From NCBI RefSeq assembly GCF_007655255.1, contig NZ_VMYE01000005.1:62001-126000 (forward strand): 64,000 nt of DNA, in the 5' to 3' direction. The stretch comes from Extensimonas perlucida. GTDB lineage: Bacteria > Pseudomonadota > Gammaproteobacteria > Burkholderiales > Burkholderiaceae_C. The notes under the pieces were generated by a model. That model was given only the letters and a program-made list of their open reading frames with translations, did not search any database and was not told the origin of the DNA. Both the position numbers and the translations under genes were made by a program. This document shows, in pieces, positions 34,310-43,402 of the stretch (its first letter is position 1; every line of letters starts with the position of its first letter).

Positions 34310-35110
34310 ATGAAACTCCACCTCGTTCCCGCACGCACCGGCCTGCAATGGGTGCGCCTCGGCATCCGGGCTTTCTGGCGCCAGCCGATGGCGCTCGCCG
34401 CGCTGTTTTTCATGGCGATGGCGGCCATGTCCATCGCCACCATGGTGCCCCTCATCGGGCCCGCGCTGGCGCTGGCCCTGCTGCCTTCGGCCACGCTCGC
34501 AATGATGGTCGCGGCGGCCGAAGCCATGCAGGGGCACTTTCCAACGCCCACGGTGCTGCTTGCCACGTTTCGCACAGGACGCGAGCAACTGCGCTCCATG
34601 CTGGCGCTGGGCGCGCTCTATGCCGTGGGCTTTCTCGGCGTGATCGCGCTCTCGGCCCTGGTCGATGGCGGGCAGTTTGCCAAGGTGTATCTGGGCCACG
34701 CGCCGCTGTCGCGCGAACTCGCCGAAGAGCCCTCGTTTCAGGCTGCAATGTGGCTTGCGATGGCGCTGTACCTGCCGCTTTCGCTCTTGTTTTGGCATGC
34801 GCCGGGGCTCGTGTATTGGCACAAGGTGCCGCCCGTCAAGGCGCTGTTTTTCAGCATCGTGGCCTGCGTGCGCAATTTCTGGGCCTTTACCGTGTTCGGG
34901 TTCGCATGGCTGGGCGTGTTTCTGATCGCAGGCCTGGCGGTGGCACTCGCCACGGGGCTGCTCATAGGCGTGCTCGGCGCCGGCTTTGCGGCGGGCATCA
35001 TGATGGCCGCGGCCATGCTGCTCGCGGCCATGTTCTTCACCTCGGTGGTGTTCACCTTCCGCGACTGCTTCGAGCCGCCCGATAGAGCCGGCACTGCGTT
35101 GCAGTCCTAG
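34310..35110 (+). CDS. BPSS1780-family membrane protein
   Basis: A 266-residue protein with about six hydrophobic segments, beginning MKLHLVPARTGLQWVRLGIR and including FWRQPMALAALFFMAMAAMS and FSIVACVRNFWAFTVFG. These are hallmarks of the BPSS1780 family of Burkholderiales inner-membrane proteins. Function unknown. It lies 117 bp after thrB on the same strand. Confidence 0.8.
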   Translation: MKLHLVPARTGLQWVRLGIRAFWRQPMALAALFFMAMAAMSIATMVPLIGPALALALLPSATLAMMVAAAEAMQGHFPTPTVLLATFRTGREQLRSMLALGALYAVGFLGVIALSALVDGGQFAKVYLGHAPLSRELAEEPSFQAAMWLAMALYLPLSLLFWHAPGLVYWHKVPPVKALFFSIVACVRNFWAFTVFGFAWLGVFLIAGLAVALATGLLIGVLGAGFAAGIMMAAAMLLAAMFFTSVVFTFRDCFEPPDRAGTALQS

Positions 35111-35118
35111 CAGCGTCC

Positions 35119-35136
35119 CTTTCAAATTCCTGACAT
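35119..35136 (+). promoter_or_regulatory. Candidate Pho box upstream of phoX
   Basis: CTTTCAA-ATTC-CTGACAT matches the direct-repeat PhoB consensus CTGTCAT-N4-CTGTCAT at 11 of 14 repeat positions. Ten bases downstream lies TAGCAT (35147-35152), a plausible -10, which is the spacing of PhoB-dependent promoters. Confidence 0.55.
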
Positions 35137-35215
35137 ATCGGGTTTTTAGCATCGCGCGCAGGAAACGGCACCCGGTCGTTTCCAGCTTTCTTTTTGCGAG
35201 CACAACCCGATATGT
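35133..35215 (+). promoter_or_regulatory. Inverted repeat enclosing the phoX start codon
   Basis: ACATATCGGGTT (35133-35144) is perfectly complementary to AACCCGATATGT (35204-35215), which contains the ATG. Inside, GGAAACG (35161-35167) pairs with CGTTTCC (35177-35183). If the transcript begins upstream of 35133 the stem would mask the start codon. Confidence 0.5.
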
Positions 35216-37152
35216 CTGCACATCCTCTTCCCTCGCGCCGCAAGGCGCTGCAAGTTCTCGCCGGCGCCCCTTTGCTGCCCCTGGGCACGGGCGCCATGGC
35301 TTCGTTGCTCACGGGCTGCGGCGGTGACGATGACGATCCGAGCTACGTTTCGGCCGCGTTCACCTCGATGGCGGCGCCTACGCTGGCCAACGCCGCCGCG
35401 ATGGCCACGACCACCGTGGCCTCTACCCTGCAGGTCAAGTTCAGCGACCAATCGACGCGCGACTACACGCTGAGCTACCAGCCCTTTTTCATCACGGGCG
35501 ACATGGTGCCCGACGGCAAGGGCGGCACAATCCTCGCGGGCGGCTACTACGACATCAACAACAAGCCCATCATGGACACCACGGGCAGCACACCGCGTCA
35601 GTTCTTCTCCGACTGCCCCGACGGCATGTCGCTGCTCACCGTGCCCAATGCCAAGGTCGATGGCGTCAAAGGCAAACCGGTGTTTGCCGTGGTGCAGTTC
35701 GAATACACCAGCTGGGCTCAAGACGGCAAGACCGACATGTACGGCAAACTGCCCTCGCCCATCGCCGTGCTCACGCTCGACCAAGACCCGAACACGGGCA
35801 AGCTCAGCCTGGTCAAGTACCACAACGTGGACACCAGCGGCGCCAATGGCCTTTGGATCACCTGCGGCGCGAGCCTCTCGCCCTGGGGCACGCATCTTTC
35901 GAGCGAAGAATACGAGCCCGACGCCTTTGCCGCGCGTGACAGGAACAACATGGATGCCTACAGCCTCAACCTGTATGGCGACGCCACCAAGGCCAACCCC
36001 TATCTGTACGGTCACCTGCCTGAAGTCACCGTCAATCCCGACGGCACGGGCAGCATCAAAAAGCACTACTGCACTGGCCGTATCTCGAAAGAGCTCGTGC
36101 AAGTCATGCCGGACGAACGCACCATTTTGTGCGGCGACGACTGGACCAATGGCGGCCTGTTCATGTTCGTCGCCGACAAGGCGCGCGACCTTTCGGCTGG
36201 TTCGCTGTACGTGGCCAAGTGGACGCAAACTTCATCGGCTGGTGCAGGCTCTGGCACGCTGACATGGATCAAGCTCGGCAGCGCCACCAGCGCCGACATC
36301 GAGACCATGGCCAAAACCCTCAAACCCACCGACATCATGGATGTCAAGACGGCCGACCCCCTGGACGCCACCTACACCAAGATCAATTACAGCGGCACAT
36401 TCAACTGGGTCAAGCTCAAACCTGGCATGGAAAAGGCTGCCGCCTTCCTCGAAACGCACCGCTACGCCGCTTTGATGGGCGCCAGCATGGGTTTCACCAA
36501 GATGGAAGGCACCACGCTCAACGTCAAGGACAAAATTGCCTATTCGGCCATGTCGCGCCTCGAAGCGTCCATGGTCAAGGGCCACGCAGCGGCTCAAGCG
36601 GGCAGCATCGAGCTCGACAAACAGATTCGCGCTGGCGCTGTCTATGCGCTGAATCTCAAGTCCGCGATCAAGGACACCAAGGGTGCCGCGATCAACAGCG
36701 ATTGGGTGCCCGTAGATATGGCCGCCCCCGCCGCCCTTGTCGGTGAAGACCTGGCCACGCCCGACGCACTGGGCAACACCGCCAACCCCGACAAGATATC
36801 CAACCCCGACAACCTCAAGTTCTCGGAAAAAATGCGCACGCTGTTCATCGGCGAAGACAGCGGCCAGCACGTGAACAACTTCCTGTGGGCCTACAACGTG
36901 GACACCAAAACGCTGTCACGCGTGATGTCGGTGCCCGCGGGTGGTGAATCCACGGGCCTGCAGGCTGTCGATGAAATCAACGGCTGGACGTACATCACGA
37001 GCAACTTCCAGCACCCGGGCGACTGGGGCGGCATCCACAACGTGGTCCAGCCCGTGCTCGATCCGCTGATCCGCGCGAACTACAAAGACCGCTACGGCGC
37101 CGCCGTGGGCTACCTCACGGCGACGCCCACGCAGCCCAAGCTGAGTTGGTAA
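35212..37152 (+). CDS. phoX: PhoX-family alkaline phosphatase (DUF839), Tat-exported
   Basis: A 646-residue protein. The N-terminus MSAHPLPSRRKALQVLAG has a twin-arginine motif and hydrophobic core and is followed by LLTGCGG, a possible lipobox. The body matches the PhoX/DUF839 beta-propeller family (TCGASLSPWGTHLSSEEYEP, DDWTNGGLFMFVADKA, RTLFIGEDSGQHVNNFLWAY). PhoX enzymes are Ca/Fe-dependent phosphatases that release phosphate from organic esters in the periplasm or at the surface. A candidate Pho box and a start-codon inverted repeat lie just upstream. Confidence 0.88.
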   Translation: MSAHPLPSRRKALQVLAGAPLLPLGTGAMASLLTGCGGDDDDPSYVSAAFTSMAAPTLANAAAMATTTVASTLQVKFSDQSTRDYTLSYQPFFITGDMVPDGKGGTILAGGYYDINNKPIMDTTGSTPRQFFSDCPDGMSLLTVPNAKVDGVKGKPVFAVVQFEYTSWAQDGKTDMYGKLPSPIAVLTLDQDPNTGKLSLVKYHNVDTSGANGLWITCGASLSPWGTHLSSEEYEPDAFAARDRNNMDAYSLNLYGDATKANPYLYGHLPEVTVNPDGTGSIKKHYCTGRISKELVQVMPDERTILCGDDWTNGGLFMFVADKARDLSAGSLYVAKWTQTSSAGAGSGTLTWIKLGSATSADIETMAKTLKPTDIMDVKTADPLDATYTKINYSGTFNWVKLKPGMEKAAAFLETHRYAALMGASMGFTKMEGTTLNVKDKIAYSAMSRLEASMVKGHAAAQAGSIELDKQIRAGAVYALNLKSAIKDTKGAAINSDWVPVDMAAPAALVGEDLATPDALGNTANPDKISNPDNLKFSEKMRTLFIGEDSGQHVNNFLWAYNVDTKTLSRVMSVPAGGESTGLQAVDEINGWTYITSNFQHPGDWGGIHNVVQPVLDPLIRANYKDRYGAAVGYLTATPTQPKLSW

Positions 37153-37162
37153 CAAGGCGCCC

Positions 37163-37224
37163 GCGGCCGGCTCGGCTTTGCCGGCCGCCGTGACCGAAGC
37201 CCGGCGCATGGCTGGGCTTTTTCA
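37163..37224 (+). terminator. Terminator region after phoX
   Basis: A perfect 9-bp stem GCGGCCGGC/GCCGGCCGC (37163-37188) is followed by AAGCCC(37197-37202)/GGGCTT(37214-37219) running into a T-tract, a typical Rho-independent terminator. Confidence 0.75.
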
Positions 37225-37304
37225 TTTCTGGGACTACACGAAAAGCGCAGCGGGATTCGGCCGTGCAATACCTGCGCCCGCATCACCCATGCTGCGGCAG
37301 GCTA

Positions 37305-37467
37305 GCAGCCTGTCGGACTTTGGAATCGTCGGCTGCGAATGTGCCGCAGCGGCCCATTTTTTACCGTCTTCTTGCCCCATAGCACCACTATGGGGCGGCG
37401 AATCCGGCAAAAACTGGCCTCGCCGGGGCGCATTCTCGCTTTCGACGCCCAAAGTCCGACAGGCTCC
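37305..37467 (-). mobile_element. 163-bp palindromic MITE-like element, copy 2 (intergenic)
   Basis: Inverted relative to copies 1 and 3. Flanked by TA on both sides (37303-37304, 37468-37469). One mismatch in the left terminal repeat (GCAGCC). Central stem GCCCCATAG/CTATGGGGC with loop CACCA. Located between convergent phoX and uvrD. Both strands are open across it. Confidence 0.85.
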
Positions 37468-37478
37468 TAGCACTCTGC

Positions 37479-39938
37479 TCACTCCACCACCGTGAGTTTG
37501 GCCACGGCCAGCGCGAGCCACTTGGTGCCGTGGCGCGGGAACTGCACCTGCGCGCGTGCATCCTCGCCCTGCCCTTCGAGCGCAAGCACCTTGCCCTCGC
37601 CGAACTTGGTGTGAAACACCGCCGCACCCACGCGCAGGCCATGCGCCGGCGCCGTTTTCTGCGCTGGCAGGGGCGCATTGGCCGGGCTCTCGGATTTCAA
37701 GCCAAATTGGCCTCTAGCGCTTGATGTACCTGCGTAAGCAGCTCCCAAACTGGAAGCAAACGAGGCAAACCCGGGGTGCCTGGGCGTAAGCCACTTGAGC
37801 GCGTGCTCGGGCAGCTCGTCGAAGAAACGGCTGCGCAGGTTGTAGCGTGTCTGGCCGTGCAGCAGGCGCGTCTGCGCGTGGCTCAGGTACAGGCGCCGGC
37901 GCGCGCGCGTGATGGCCACGTACATCAGGCGGCGCTCTTCTTCGAGGCTTTCCTGGCTGGAAAGTGCGTTTTCGTGCGGGAACAGGCCTTCTTCCATGCC
38001 GCTGATGAACACGGCGTCGAACTCCAGCCCCTTGCTCGCGTGCACGGTCATGAGCTGCACGGCGTCCTGCCCGGCCTGCGCCTGGTTGTCGCCAGCCTCG
38101 AGCGCCGCGTGGGTCAGAAAGGCCGCGAGCGGCGACAGGGTCTCGCCCGTTTCCAAGTCCACGTCAGCGGCCCCGGCGCCCGTGCGCGCAGCCGTGTCCA
38201 CGGCGGGCAGCGGCAGATCGAGCCGCGGCGCGTCGGGGTTCAGCCCCTGGCTTGCGGGGCTCTGGCGCAAGGCGGCGCGCTGCGCGTCCAGCGGCAGCGC
38301 CACGGCGTCGCGCCCGAAGCCCTCTTGCATGACGAAGCTCTCGGCGGCGTTGACCAGCTCCTCGAGGTTTTCGATGCGGTCTGCGCCCTCTTTCTCGCTG
38401 CGGTAATACTCGATCAGGCCGCTGGCTTCGAGCATGCGCTCGATGATGGCGCGCAGGTTCAGCCCCTGCGTCTGCTCGCGCAGCACATCGACGAGCGCGA
38501 CGAACGCGCCCAGGTGCGTGCCCGCGCGGCCCGGCACGGCCGAGACGGCGTCGTGCAGCGAGCAGCCCGCGCTGCGCGCCGCGTCCTGCAACTGCTCTAT
38601 GCTGCGCGCGCCTATGCCGCGCGGCGGAAAGTTCACCACGCGCAAAAAGCTCGTGTCGTCGTGCGGGTTCTCCAACAGGCGCAGGTACGCGAGCGCGTGC
38701 TTGACTTCGGCGCGCTCGAAAAAGCGCAGGCCGCCATAGACGCGGTACGGCACGCCCGCGTTGAACAACGCCGATTCGATCACGCGGCTTTGCGCGTTGC
38801 TGCGGTAGAGCACGGCAACCTCGCTGCGCGCCATGCCACCCTGCACCAACTGGCGGATTTCATCGACCAGCCACTGCGCCTCGGCCAGGTCGCTCGCGGC
38901 CTCATAGACGCGCACGGGCTCGCCGGGCCCCTGCTGCGTGCGCAGCTCCTTGCCCAGGCGGCGGCTGTTGTGGCGGATCAGCGCATTCGCCGAGTCGAGG
39001 ATGTTGCTATAGCTGCGGTAGTTCTCCTCGAGCTTGATCTGCTGGCGCACGTCGAATTCGCGCACGAAGTCCTGCATGTTGCCCACGCGCGCGCCGCGAA
39101 AGGCGTAAATGCTCTGGTCGTCGTCACCCACGGCCATCACGCTGCCCTGCGTCTGCAGGTGGCCCTCGACCACGTCACCGGCCAGCTGCTTGAGCCAGGC
39201 GTATTGCAGCCGGTTCGTGTCCTGGAATTCGTCCACGAGGATGTAGGCAAAGCGGCGCTGGTAGTGCGCACGGATGGGGTCGTGGTCGCGCAGCAGCTCG
39301 TAGCTGCGCAGCAGCAGTTCGCCAAAATCCACCACGCCCTCGCGCTGGCACTGGTCTTCGTAGAGCTGGTAAATCTCCACCTTCTTGCGCGCCACGCTGT
39401 CGTGCTGGGGCACGTCGCGCGGGCGCATGCCCTCTTCCTTGCAGTGGGCGATGAACTGCTGCAACTGCTTGGGCGGGTAGCGCTCTTCGTCGATCTGGTA
39501 TTGCTTGCACAGGCGCTTGATGGCCGAGAGCTGGTCTTGCGTGTCAAGAATCTGGAACGTCTGCGGCAGCCCCGCGGCCTTGTGGTGCGCGCGCAGCATG
39601 CGGTTGCACAGGCCGTGGAAAGTGCCTATCCACATGCCGCGCACGTTCACGGGCAGCATGGCCGACAGGCGCGTGAGCATCTCGCGCGCAGCCTTGTTCG
39701 TGAAGGTCACGGCCAGGATACCGCCGGGCGTCGCGTAGCCGTTTTGCAGCAGCCAGGCAATGCGCGTGGTGAGCACGCGCGTCTTGCCCGAACCTGCGCC
39801 CGCCAGAATCAGCGCATGCCCCGCGGGCAAGGTGACGGCGGCGCGCTGTTCGGGGTTCAGGCCCGCGAGCAAAGGCTCGGAGGTGGGCGAATCGGCCAGG
39901 CCGGACGGCTCGGCCGGGGCAAAAGAGTGTGGGGGCAT
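37479..39938 (-). CDS. uvrD: DNA helicase II (UvrD)
   Basis: An 819-residue superfamily 1A helicase. Motif I LAGAGSGKTRVLTTR, Ia FTNKAAREM, II ILVDEFQDTN, III AVGDDDQSIYAFRGA, IV ENYRS, V TVHASKGLEFDAVFI and VI EERRLMYVAITRARRRL are all present. It unwinds DNA in nucleotide excision and mismatch repair. The C-terminal region contains a short AT-rich repeat (37704-37751) translated in frame, just before the Tudor-like KFGEGKVLALEG end. Convergent with phoX. Confidence 0.95.
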   Translation of the reverse strand: MPPHSFAPAEPSGLADSPTSEPLLAGLNPEQRAAVTLPAGHALILAGAGSGKTRVLTTRIAWLLQNGYATPGGILAVTFTNKAAREMLTRLSAMLPVNVRGMWIGTFHGLCNRMLRAHHKAAGLPQTFQILDTQDQLSAIKRLCKQYQIDEERYPPKQLQQFIAHCKEEGMRPRDVPQHDSVARKKVEIYQLYEDQCQREGVVDFGELLLRSYELLRDHDPIRAHYQRRFAYILVDEFQDTNRLQYAWLKQLAGDVVEGHLQTQGSVMAVGDDDQSIYAFRGARVGNMQDFVREFDVRQQIKLEENYRSYSNILDSANALIRHNSRRLGKELRTQQGPGEPVRVYEAASDLAEAQWLVDEIRQLVQGGMARSEVAVLYRSNAQSRVIESALFNAGVPYRVYGGLRFFERAEVKHALAYLRLLENPHDDTSFLRVVNFPPRGIGARSIEQLQDAARSAGCSLHDAVSAVPGRAGTHLGAFVALVDVLREQTQGLNLRAIIERMLEASGLIEYYRSEKEGADRIENLEELVNAAESFVMQEGFGRDAVALPLDAQRAALRQSPASQGLNPDAPRLDLPLPAVDTAARTGAGAADVDLETGETLSPLAAFLTHAALEAGDNQAQAGQDAVQLMTVHASKGLEFDAVFISGMEEGLFPHENALSSQESLEEERRLMYVAITRARRRLYLSHAQTRLLHGQTRYNLRSRFFDELPEHALKWLTPRHPGFASFASSLGAAYAGTSSARGQFGLKSESPANAPLPAQKTAPAHGLRVGAAVFHTKFGEGKVLALEGQGEDARAQVQFPRHGTKWLALAVAKLTVVE
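37704..37751 (+). repeat. Dispersed ~46-bp 'GCAAGCAGCT' repeat, copy 3 (in uvrD)
   Basis: AATTGGCCTCTAGCGC, variable bases, then TGCGTAAGCAGCT and CCCAAACT. It lies within the weakly conserved linker near the UvrD C-terminus and keeps the frame. Confidence 0.65.
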
Positions 39939-40059
39939 GGAGGGATTGTAAAAAGCACGCCGTGCAAAACTGCCCGCGCGCTGCGGCGCAAACCCATTTC
40001 AGAGTGCAGGATTCAGCACGCTGCGCCATAGGTGGCCGCCACAAGTCTAGAATCAATCA

Positions 40060-40091
40060 CCGGGCCCAAGTTTCTTGGCGCCCGGTTTTTT
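40060..40091 (+). promoter_or_regulatory. Hairpin with T-tract in the guaC leader
   Basis: CCGGGC (40060-40065) and CCAAG pair with CTTGG and GCCCGG (40080-40085) around a TTT loop, followed by six T. It has the form of a Rho-independent terminator but lies 100 bases upstream of guaC with no plus-strand gene before it, so it may be an attenuator, the end of a small RNA or a 5' stabilising structure. Confidence 0.55.
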
Positions 40092-40192
40092 GTGCCCACG
40101 CGCGCCAGCGCTACACGCCCAAGACACCGGATGCCAAGCCAAGCGCCCTCTGTCCGCCCTGAGAGGCATCGTGCAATGGAGCTTGGAATCCC

Positions 40193-41170
40193 ATGGAAAT
40201 CTTCGACTACGACAACATCCTGCTGCTGCCGCGCAAGTGCCGCGTGCAAAGCCGCGCCGAATGCGACACGCGCGCGGAGCTCGGCGGGCGCAGTTTTCGC
40301 CTGCCCGTGGTGCCCGCGAACATGAAAACCGTGGTCGATGAGCCGCTGTGCACCTGGCTCGCGCAGCACGGCTATTTTTACGTGATGCACCGCTTCGACC
40401 TCGACAGCGTCGAGTTCGCACGCACCATGCACGCGCGCGGCTGCTACGCCTCGATCTCTCTGGGCGTGAAAAAGGCCGACTACGAGGCGGTCGATCGGCT
40501 CGCGGCCGAAGGCATCACGCCCGAATACGTCACCATAGACATCGCCCACGGCCACGCCGACAGCGTGAGGAAGATGATCGCCCACCTCAAGCGCAAGCTG
40601 CCCGGCGCGTTCGTGATCGCGGGCAACGTGGGCACGCCCGAGGCCGTCATAGACCTCGAAAACTGGGGCGCGGACGCGACCAAGGTCGGCATAGGGCCGG
40701 GCAAGGTGTGCATCACCAAGCTCAAGACGGGCTTTGGCACGGGCGGCTGGCAGCTCAGCGCGCTCAAGTGGTGCGCGCGCGTGGCCACGCGCCCCATCAT
40801 CGCGGACGGCGGCATCCGCGAGCACGGCGACATCGCCAAGAGCATACGCTTTGGCGCCACCATGGTCATGATCGGCGCGCTGCTCGCGGGCCATGAAGAA
40901 TCGCCGGGCCAGACGGTGGAGGTCGATGGCGAGCTCTACAAAGAGTATTACGGCTCGGCGAGCGACTTCAACAAAGGCGAATACCGGCATGTCGAGGGCA
41001 AGCGCATCCTCGAGCCCATCAAGGGCAAGATCGCCGACACGCTGACCGAGATGGAGCAAGACCTGCAAAGCTCCATCAGCTACGCGGGCGGCACCAGGCT
41101 GCTCGACATCCGCAAGGTGAACTACGTGATCCTCGGCGGCGACAACGCGGGCGAACACCTGCTGATGTGA
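40193..41170 (+). CDS. guaC: GMP reductase
   Basis: A 325-residue (beta/alpha)8 enzyme reducing GMP to IMP and ammonia with NADPH. The IMPDH/GMPR signature [11 protein letters not shown] contains the catalytic cysteine, and [25 protein letters not shown] is the phosphate-binding site. It lacks the CBS domains of IMP dehydrogenase. The N-terminus [13 protein letters not shown] and length resemble the Gram-positive-type (GuaC2) enzyme. A terminator-like hairpin lies in its leader. Confidence 0.93.
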   Translation: MEIFDYDNILLLPRKCRVQSRAECDTRAELGGRSFRLPVVPANMKTVVDEPLCTWLAQHGYFYVMHRFDLDSVEFARTMHARGCYASISLGVKKADYEAVDRLAAEGITPEYVTIDIAHGHADSVRKMIAHLKRKLPGAFVIAGNVGTPEAVIDLENWGADATKVGIGPGKVCITKLKTGFGTGGWQLSALKWCARVATRPIIADGGIREHGDIAKSIRFGATMVMIGALLAGHEESPGQTVEVDGELYKEYYGSASDFNKGEYRHVEGKRILEPIKGKIADTLTEMEQDLQSSISYAGGTRLLDIRKVNYVILGGDNAGEHLLM

Positions 41171-41290
41171 ACCCTTGCCGGCCCACTGCCCACTGCCCGC
41201 CGCACCCAGGCGCCCCACTCGCTTGGTGCCCTGGCGCACCATGCCACACCGCGTTACGTCCCGCCTGCACGGCACCGTTACCATCGGCGC

Positions 41291-42391
41291 ATGATCTGGT
41301 TGTCCATGGTGGCCTTTTTCGTGGCCTGGATGTCTTCGGGCCTGGTTGTGCGCTGGCTGCGCGGCCATGCGCAATGCTACGGCCACGATGTGCCGCAGCG
41401 CTTTCACTGGGGCGACGTGCCGCGGCTCGGTGGTGCGGCGATGTTGCTCGGCCTCGCTTGCAGCTGGCTGCTGGGCATCTGGCATACCAGTGCCGGCAAT
41501 GTCAGCAACTTGTACCTCGGCGGCTGGGTGGGCGCGTGGCTCGTGACGCTGCTGCCCGCGGCGCTTGGCGGCATCACTGAAGACCTGACGCAGCGCCTGC
41601 CGGTGCGCTTTCGGCTGGCGCTGACCGGCGTCTCGGCGGTGCTTGCCGTTGCCTGGCTGGGCCTTGCCGTGCCGCGCCTGGGGCTGCCCTGGCTGGACGC
41701 GCTGATCGGCGCCGCGCCGTGGCTGGGCGCAGGCATCGCACTGCTCGCGGTCGCAGGCCTGCCGCATGCGTTCAACATCATCGACGGCTACAACGGCCTG
41801 GCCGGCATGGTGGCGCTGATCGTGTGCCTGGCGCTGGCGCACGTGGCGCTGCAGGTGGGCGACCGCGCGCTCGCGGCGCTCATGGTCTCCACGGCAGCCG
41901 TGACGGCTGGCTTTTTGCTGTGGAATTACCCGCGCGGCCTGCTCTTTGCCGGCGACGGCGGCGCCTACGTCTGGGGCGTGGTGATCGCGCTCGGGAGCAT
42001 CGCGCTGGTGCAGCGCCACCCCCAGGTGTCGCCGTGGTTTCCCATGCTGCTGCTCGTCTATCCGGTGTGGGAGACGCTGTTTTCAATCTACCGCAAGCTC
42101 GCGCGCGGTGTGTCGCCGGGCGTGGCCGATGCGCTGCACTTTCACCAGCTGATCTACCGGCGCATCGTGCGCAGCGTGTTCCACGACGACGCGGCGCGGC
42201 GCATGCTGATGCGCAACAACCGCACCGCGCCCTATTTGTGGGGCTTCACCATGCTTTCGGTAGCGCCGGCGCTGCTGTTTTGGGGCAATACGCCGGTGCT
42301 CATGGCGTTTTGCCTGCTTTTCATCGTGATTTACGTGGCGGCCTACCTGGCCATCGTGCGCTTCAAGGTGCCGCCCTGGCTGCAGCGTTGA
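41291..42391 (+). CDS. Undecaprenyl-phosphate sugar-1-phosphate transferase family (WecA/WbpL-like)
   Basis: A 366-residue polytopic membrane protein of glycosyltransferase family 4 (MraY/WecA). Motifs: [17 protein letters not shown] in place of the usual DD motif, [13 protein letters not shown], the [11 protein letters not shown] Mg-binding loop, and a [10 protein letters not shown] motif that replaces the HxHHxE-type cytosolic loop. It would load an N-acetylated hexosamine phosphate onto undecaprenyl phosphate for O-antigen, exopolysaccharide or similar. No other glycan genes are nearby, so the sugar is unknown. Confidence 0.8.
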   Translation: MIWLSMVAFFVAWMSSGLVVRWLRGHAQCYGHDVPQRFHWGDVPRLGGAAMLLGLACSWLLGIWHTSAGNVSNLYLGGWVGAWLVTLLPAALGGITEDLTQRLPVRFRLALTGVSAVLAVAWLGLAVPRLGLPWLDALIGAAPWLGAGIALLAVAGLPHAFNIIDGYNGLAGMVALIVCLALAHVALQVGDRALAALMVSTAAVTAGFLLWNYPRGLLFAGDGGAYVWGVVIALGSIALVQRHPQVSPWFPMLLLVYPVWETLFSIYRKLARGVSPGVADALHFHQLIYRRIVRSVFHDDAARRMLMRNNRTAPYLWGFTMLSVAPALLFWGNTPVLMAFCLLFIVIYVAAYLAIVRFKVPPWLQR

Positions 42392-42465
42392 ACTGCCACC
42401 TTTCGTGCCATGGCGATGCGGCACAATTTGCGCCTTGTGCATCAACCACCGAACGGCCCGCCGCC

Positions 42466-43356
42466 ATGACCGACCTGCTCTCGATCTCCCCGCGCGACAA
42501 GGCAGAAATCCTTGCCCAGGCGCTGCCCTACATCCGCAAATTCCACGGCAAGACCATCGTCATCAAATACGGCGGCAACGCCATGACCGACCCGGCGCTG
42601 CAGGCCGATTTTGCCGAGGACGTGGTGCTGCTCAAACTCGTGGGCATGAACCCCGTGGTGGTGCACGGCGGCGGCCCGCAGATCGAGACCGCGCTGCATC
42701 GCCTGGGCAAGAAGGGCGAATTCATCCAGGGCATGCGCGTGACCGACGCCGAGACCATGGAGGTGGTCGAATGGGTGCTGGCCGGCGAGGTGCAGCAGGA
42801 CATCGTGGGCCTGATCAACCAGGCCGGCGGCAAGGCCGTGGGCCTCACGGGGCGCGACGGCGGGCTGATCCGCGCGCAAAAGCTGCGCATGCTCGACCCC
42901 AAAGACCCGAACATCGAACACGACGTGGGCCAGGTCGGCGACATCGTGGCCATTGACCCCAGCGTGGTCAAGGCGCTGCAGGACGACGCCTTCATCCCGG
43001 TCGTCAGCCCGATCGGCTTTGGCGAGAACAACGAGAGCTACAACATCAACGCCGACGTGGTCGCGAGCAAGCTCGCCGTGGTGCTGCAGGCCGAAAAACT
43101 GATGCTGCTGACCAACACGCCGGGCGTGCTCGACAAGCAAGGCCGCCTGCTCACCGACCTCACGGCGCGCGAGATCGACGCCCTGTTTGCCGACGGCACC
43201 ATCTCGGGCGGCATGCTGCCCAAAATATCCGGCGCGCTCGACGCCGCCAAGGCGGGCGTGCACGCAGTGCACATCATCGACGGGCGCGTGCCGCACGCGA
43301 TGCTGCTCGAAATCCTCACCGACCAAGCCTACGGCACCATGATCCGCAGCCATTGA
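42466..43356 (+). CDS. argB: Acetylglutamate kinase
   Basis: A 296-residue amino acid kinase: [11 protein letters not shown] and [11 protein letters not shown] at the ATP and substrate sites, the ADVVASKLA segment and the ISGGMLPKI loop. It phosphorylates N-acetylglutamate in arginine synthesis. The start [15 protein letters not shown] gives the N-terminal helix seen in arginine-sensitive ArgB enzymes. Its frame extends far upstream inside the preceding gene, without homology. Confidence 0.96.
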   Translation: MTDLLSISPRDKAEILAQALPYIRKFHGKTIVIKYGGNAMTDPALQADFAEDVVLLKLVGMNPVVVHGGGPQIETALHRLGKKGEFIQGMRVTDAETMEVVEWVLAGEVQQDIVGLINQAGGKAVGLTGRDGGLIRAQKLRMLDPKDPNIEHDVGQVGDIVAIDPSVVKALQDDAFIPVVSPIGFGENNESYNINADVVASKLAVVLQAEKLMLLTNTPGVLDKQGRLLTDLTAREIDALFADGTISGGMLPKISGALDAAKAGVHAVHIIDGRVPHAMLLEILTDQAYGTMIRSH

Positions 43357-43402
43357 GCGGCGGCCTTCGTCCGCGCGGCGGCGGGGCGCAGCGATCTCTT
43401 CG

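Noticed and set aside
37178-37521. Reading frames of 95-105 codons through the intergenic palindromic element
   Set aside because: They exist on both strands because the element itself is open; there is no independent evidence that either is a gene.
37776-40031. 751-codon plus-strand frame opposite uvrD
   Set aside because: Antisense shadow of UvrD, whose helicase motifs are all on the minus strand.
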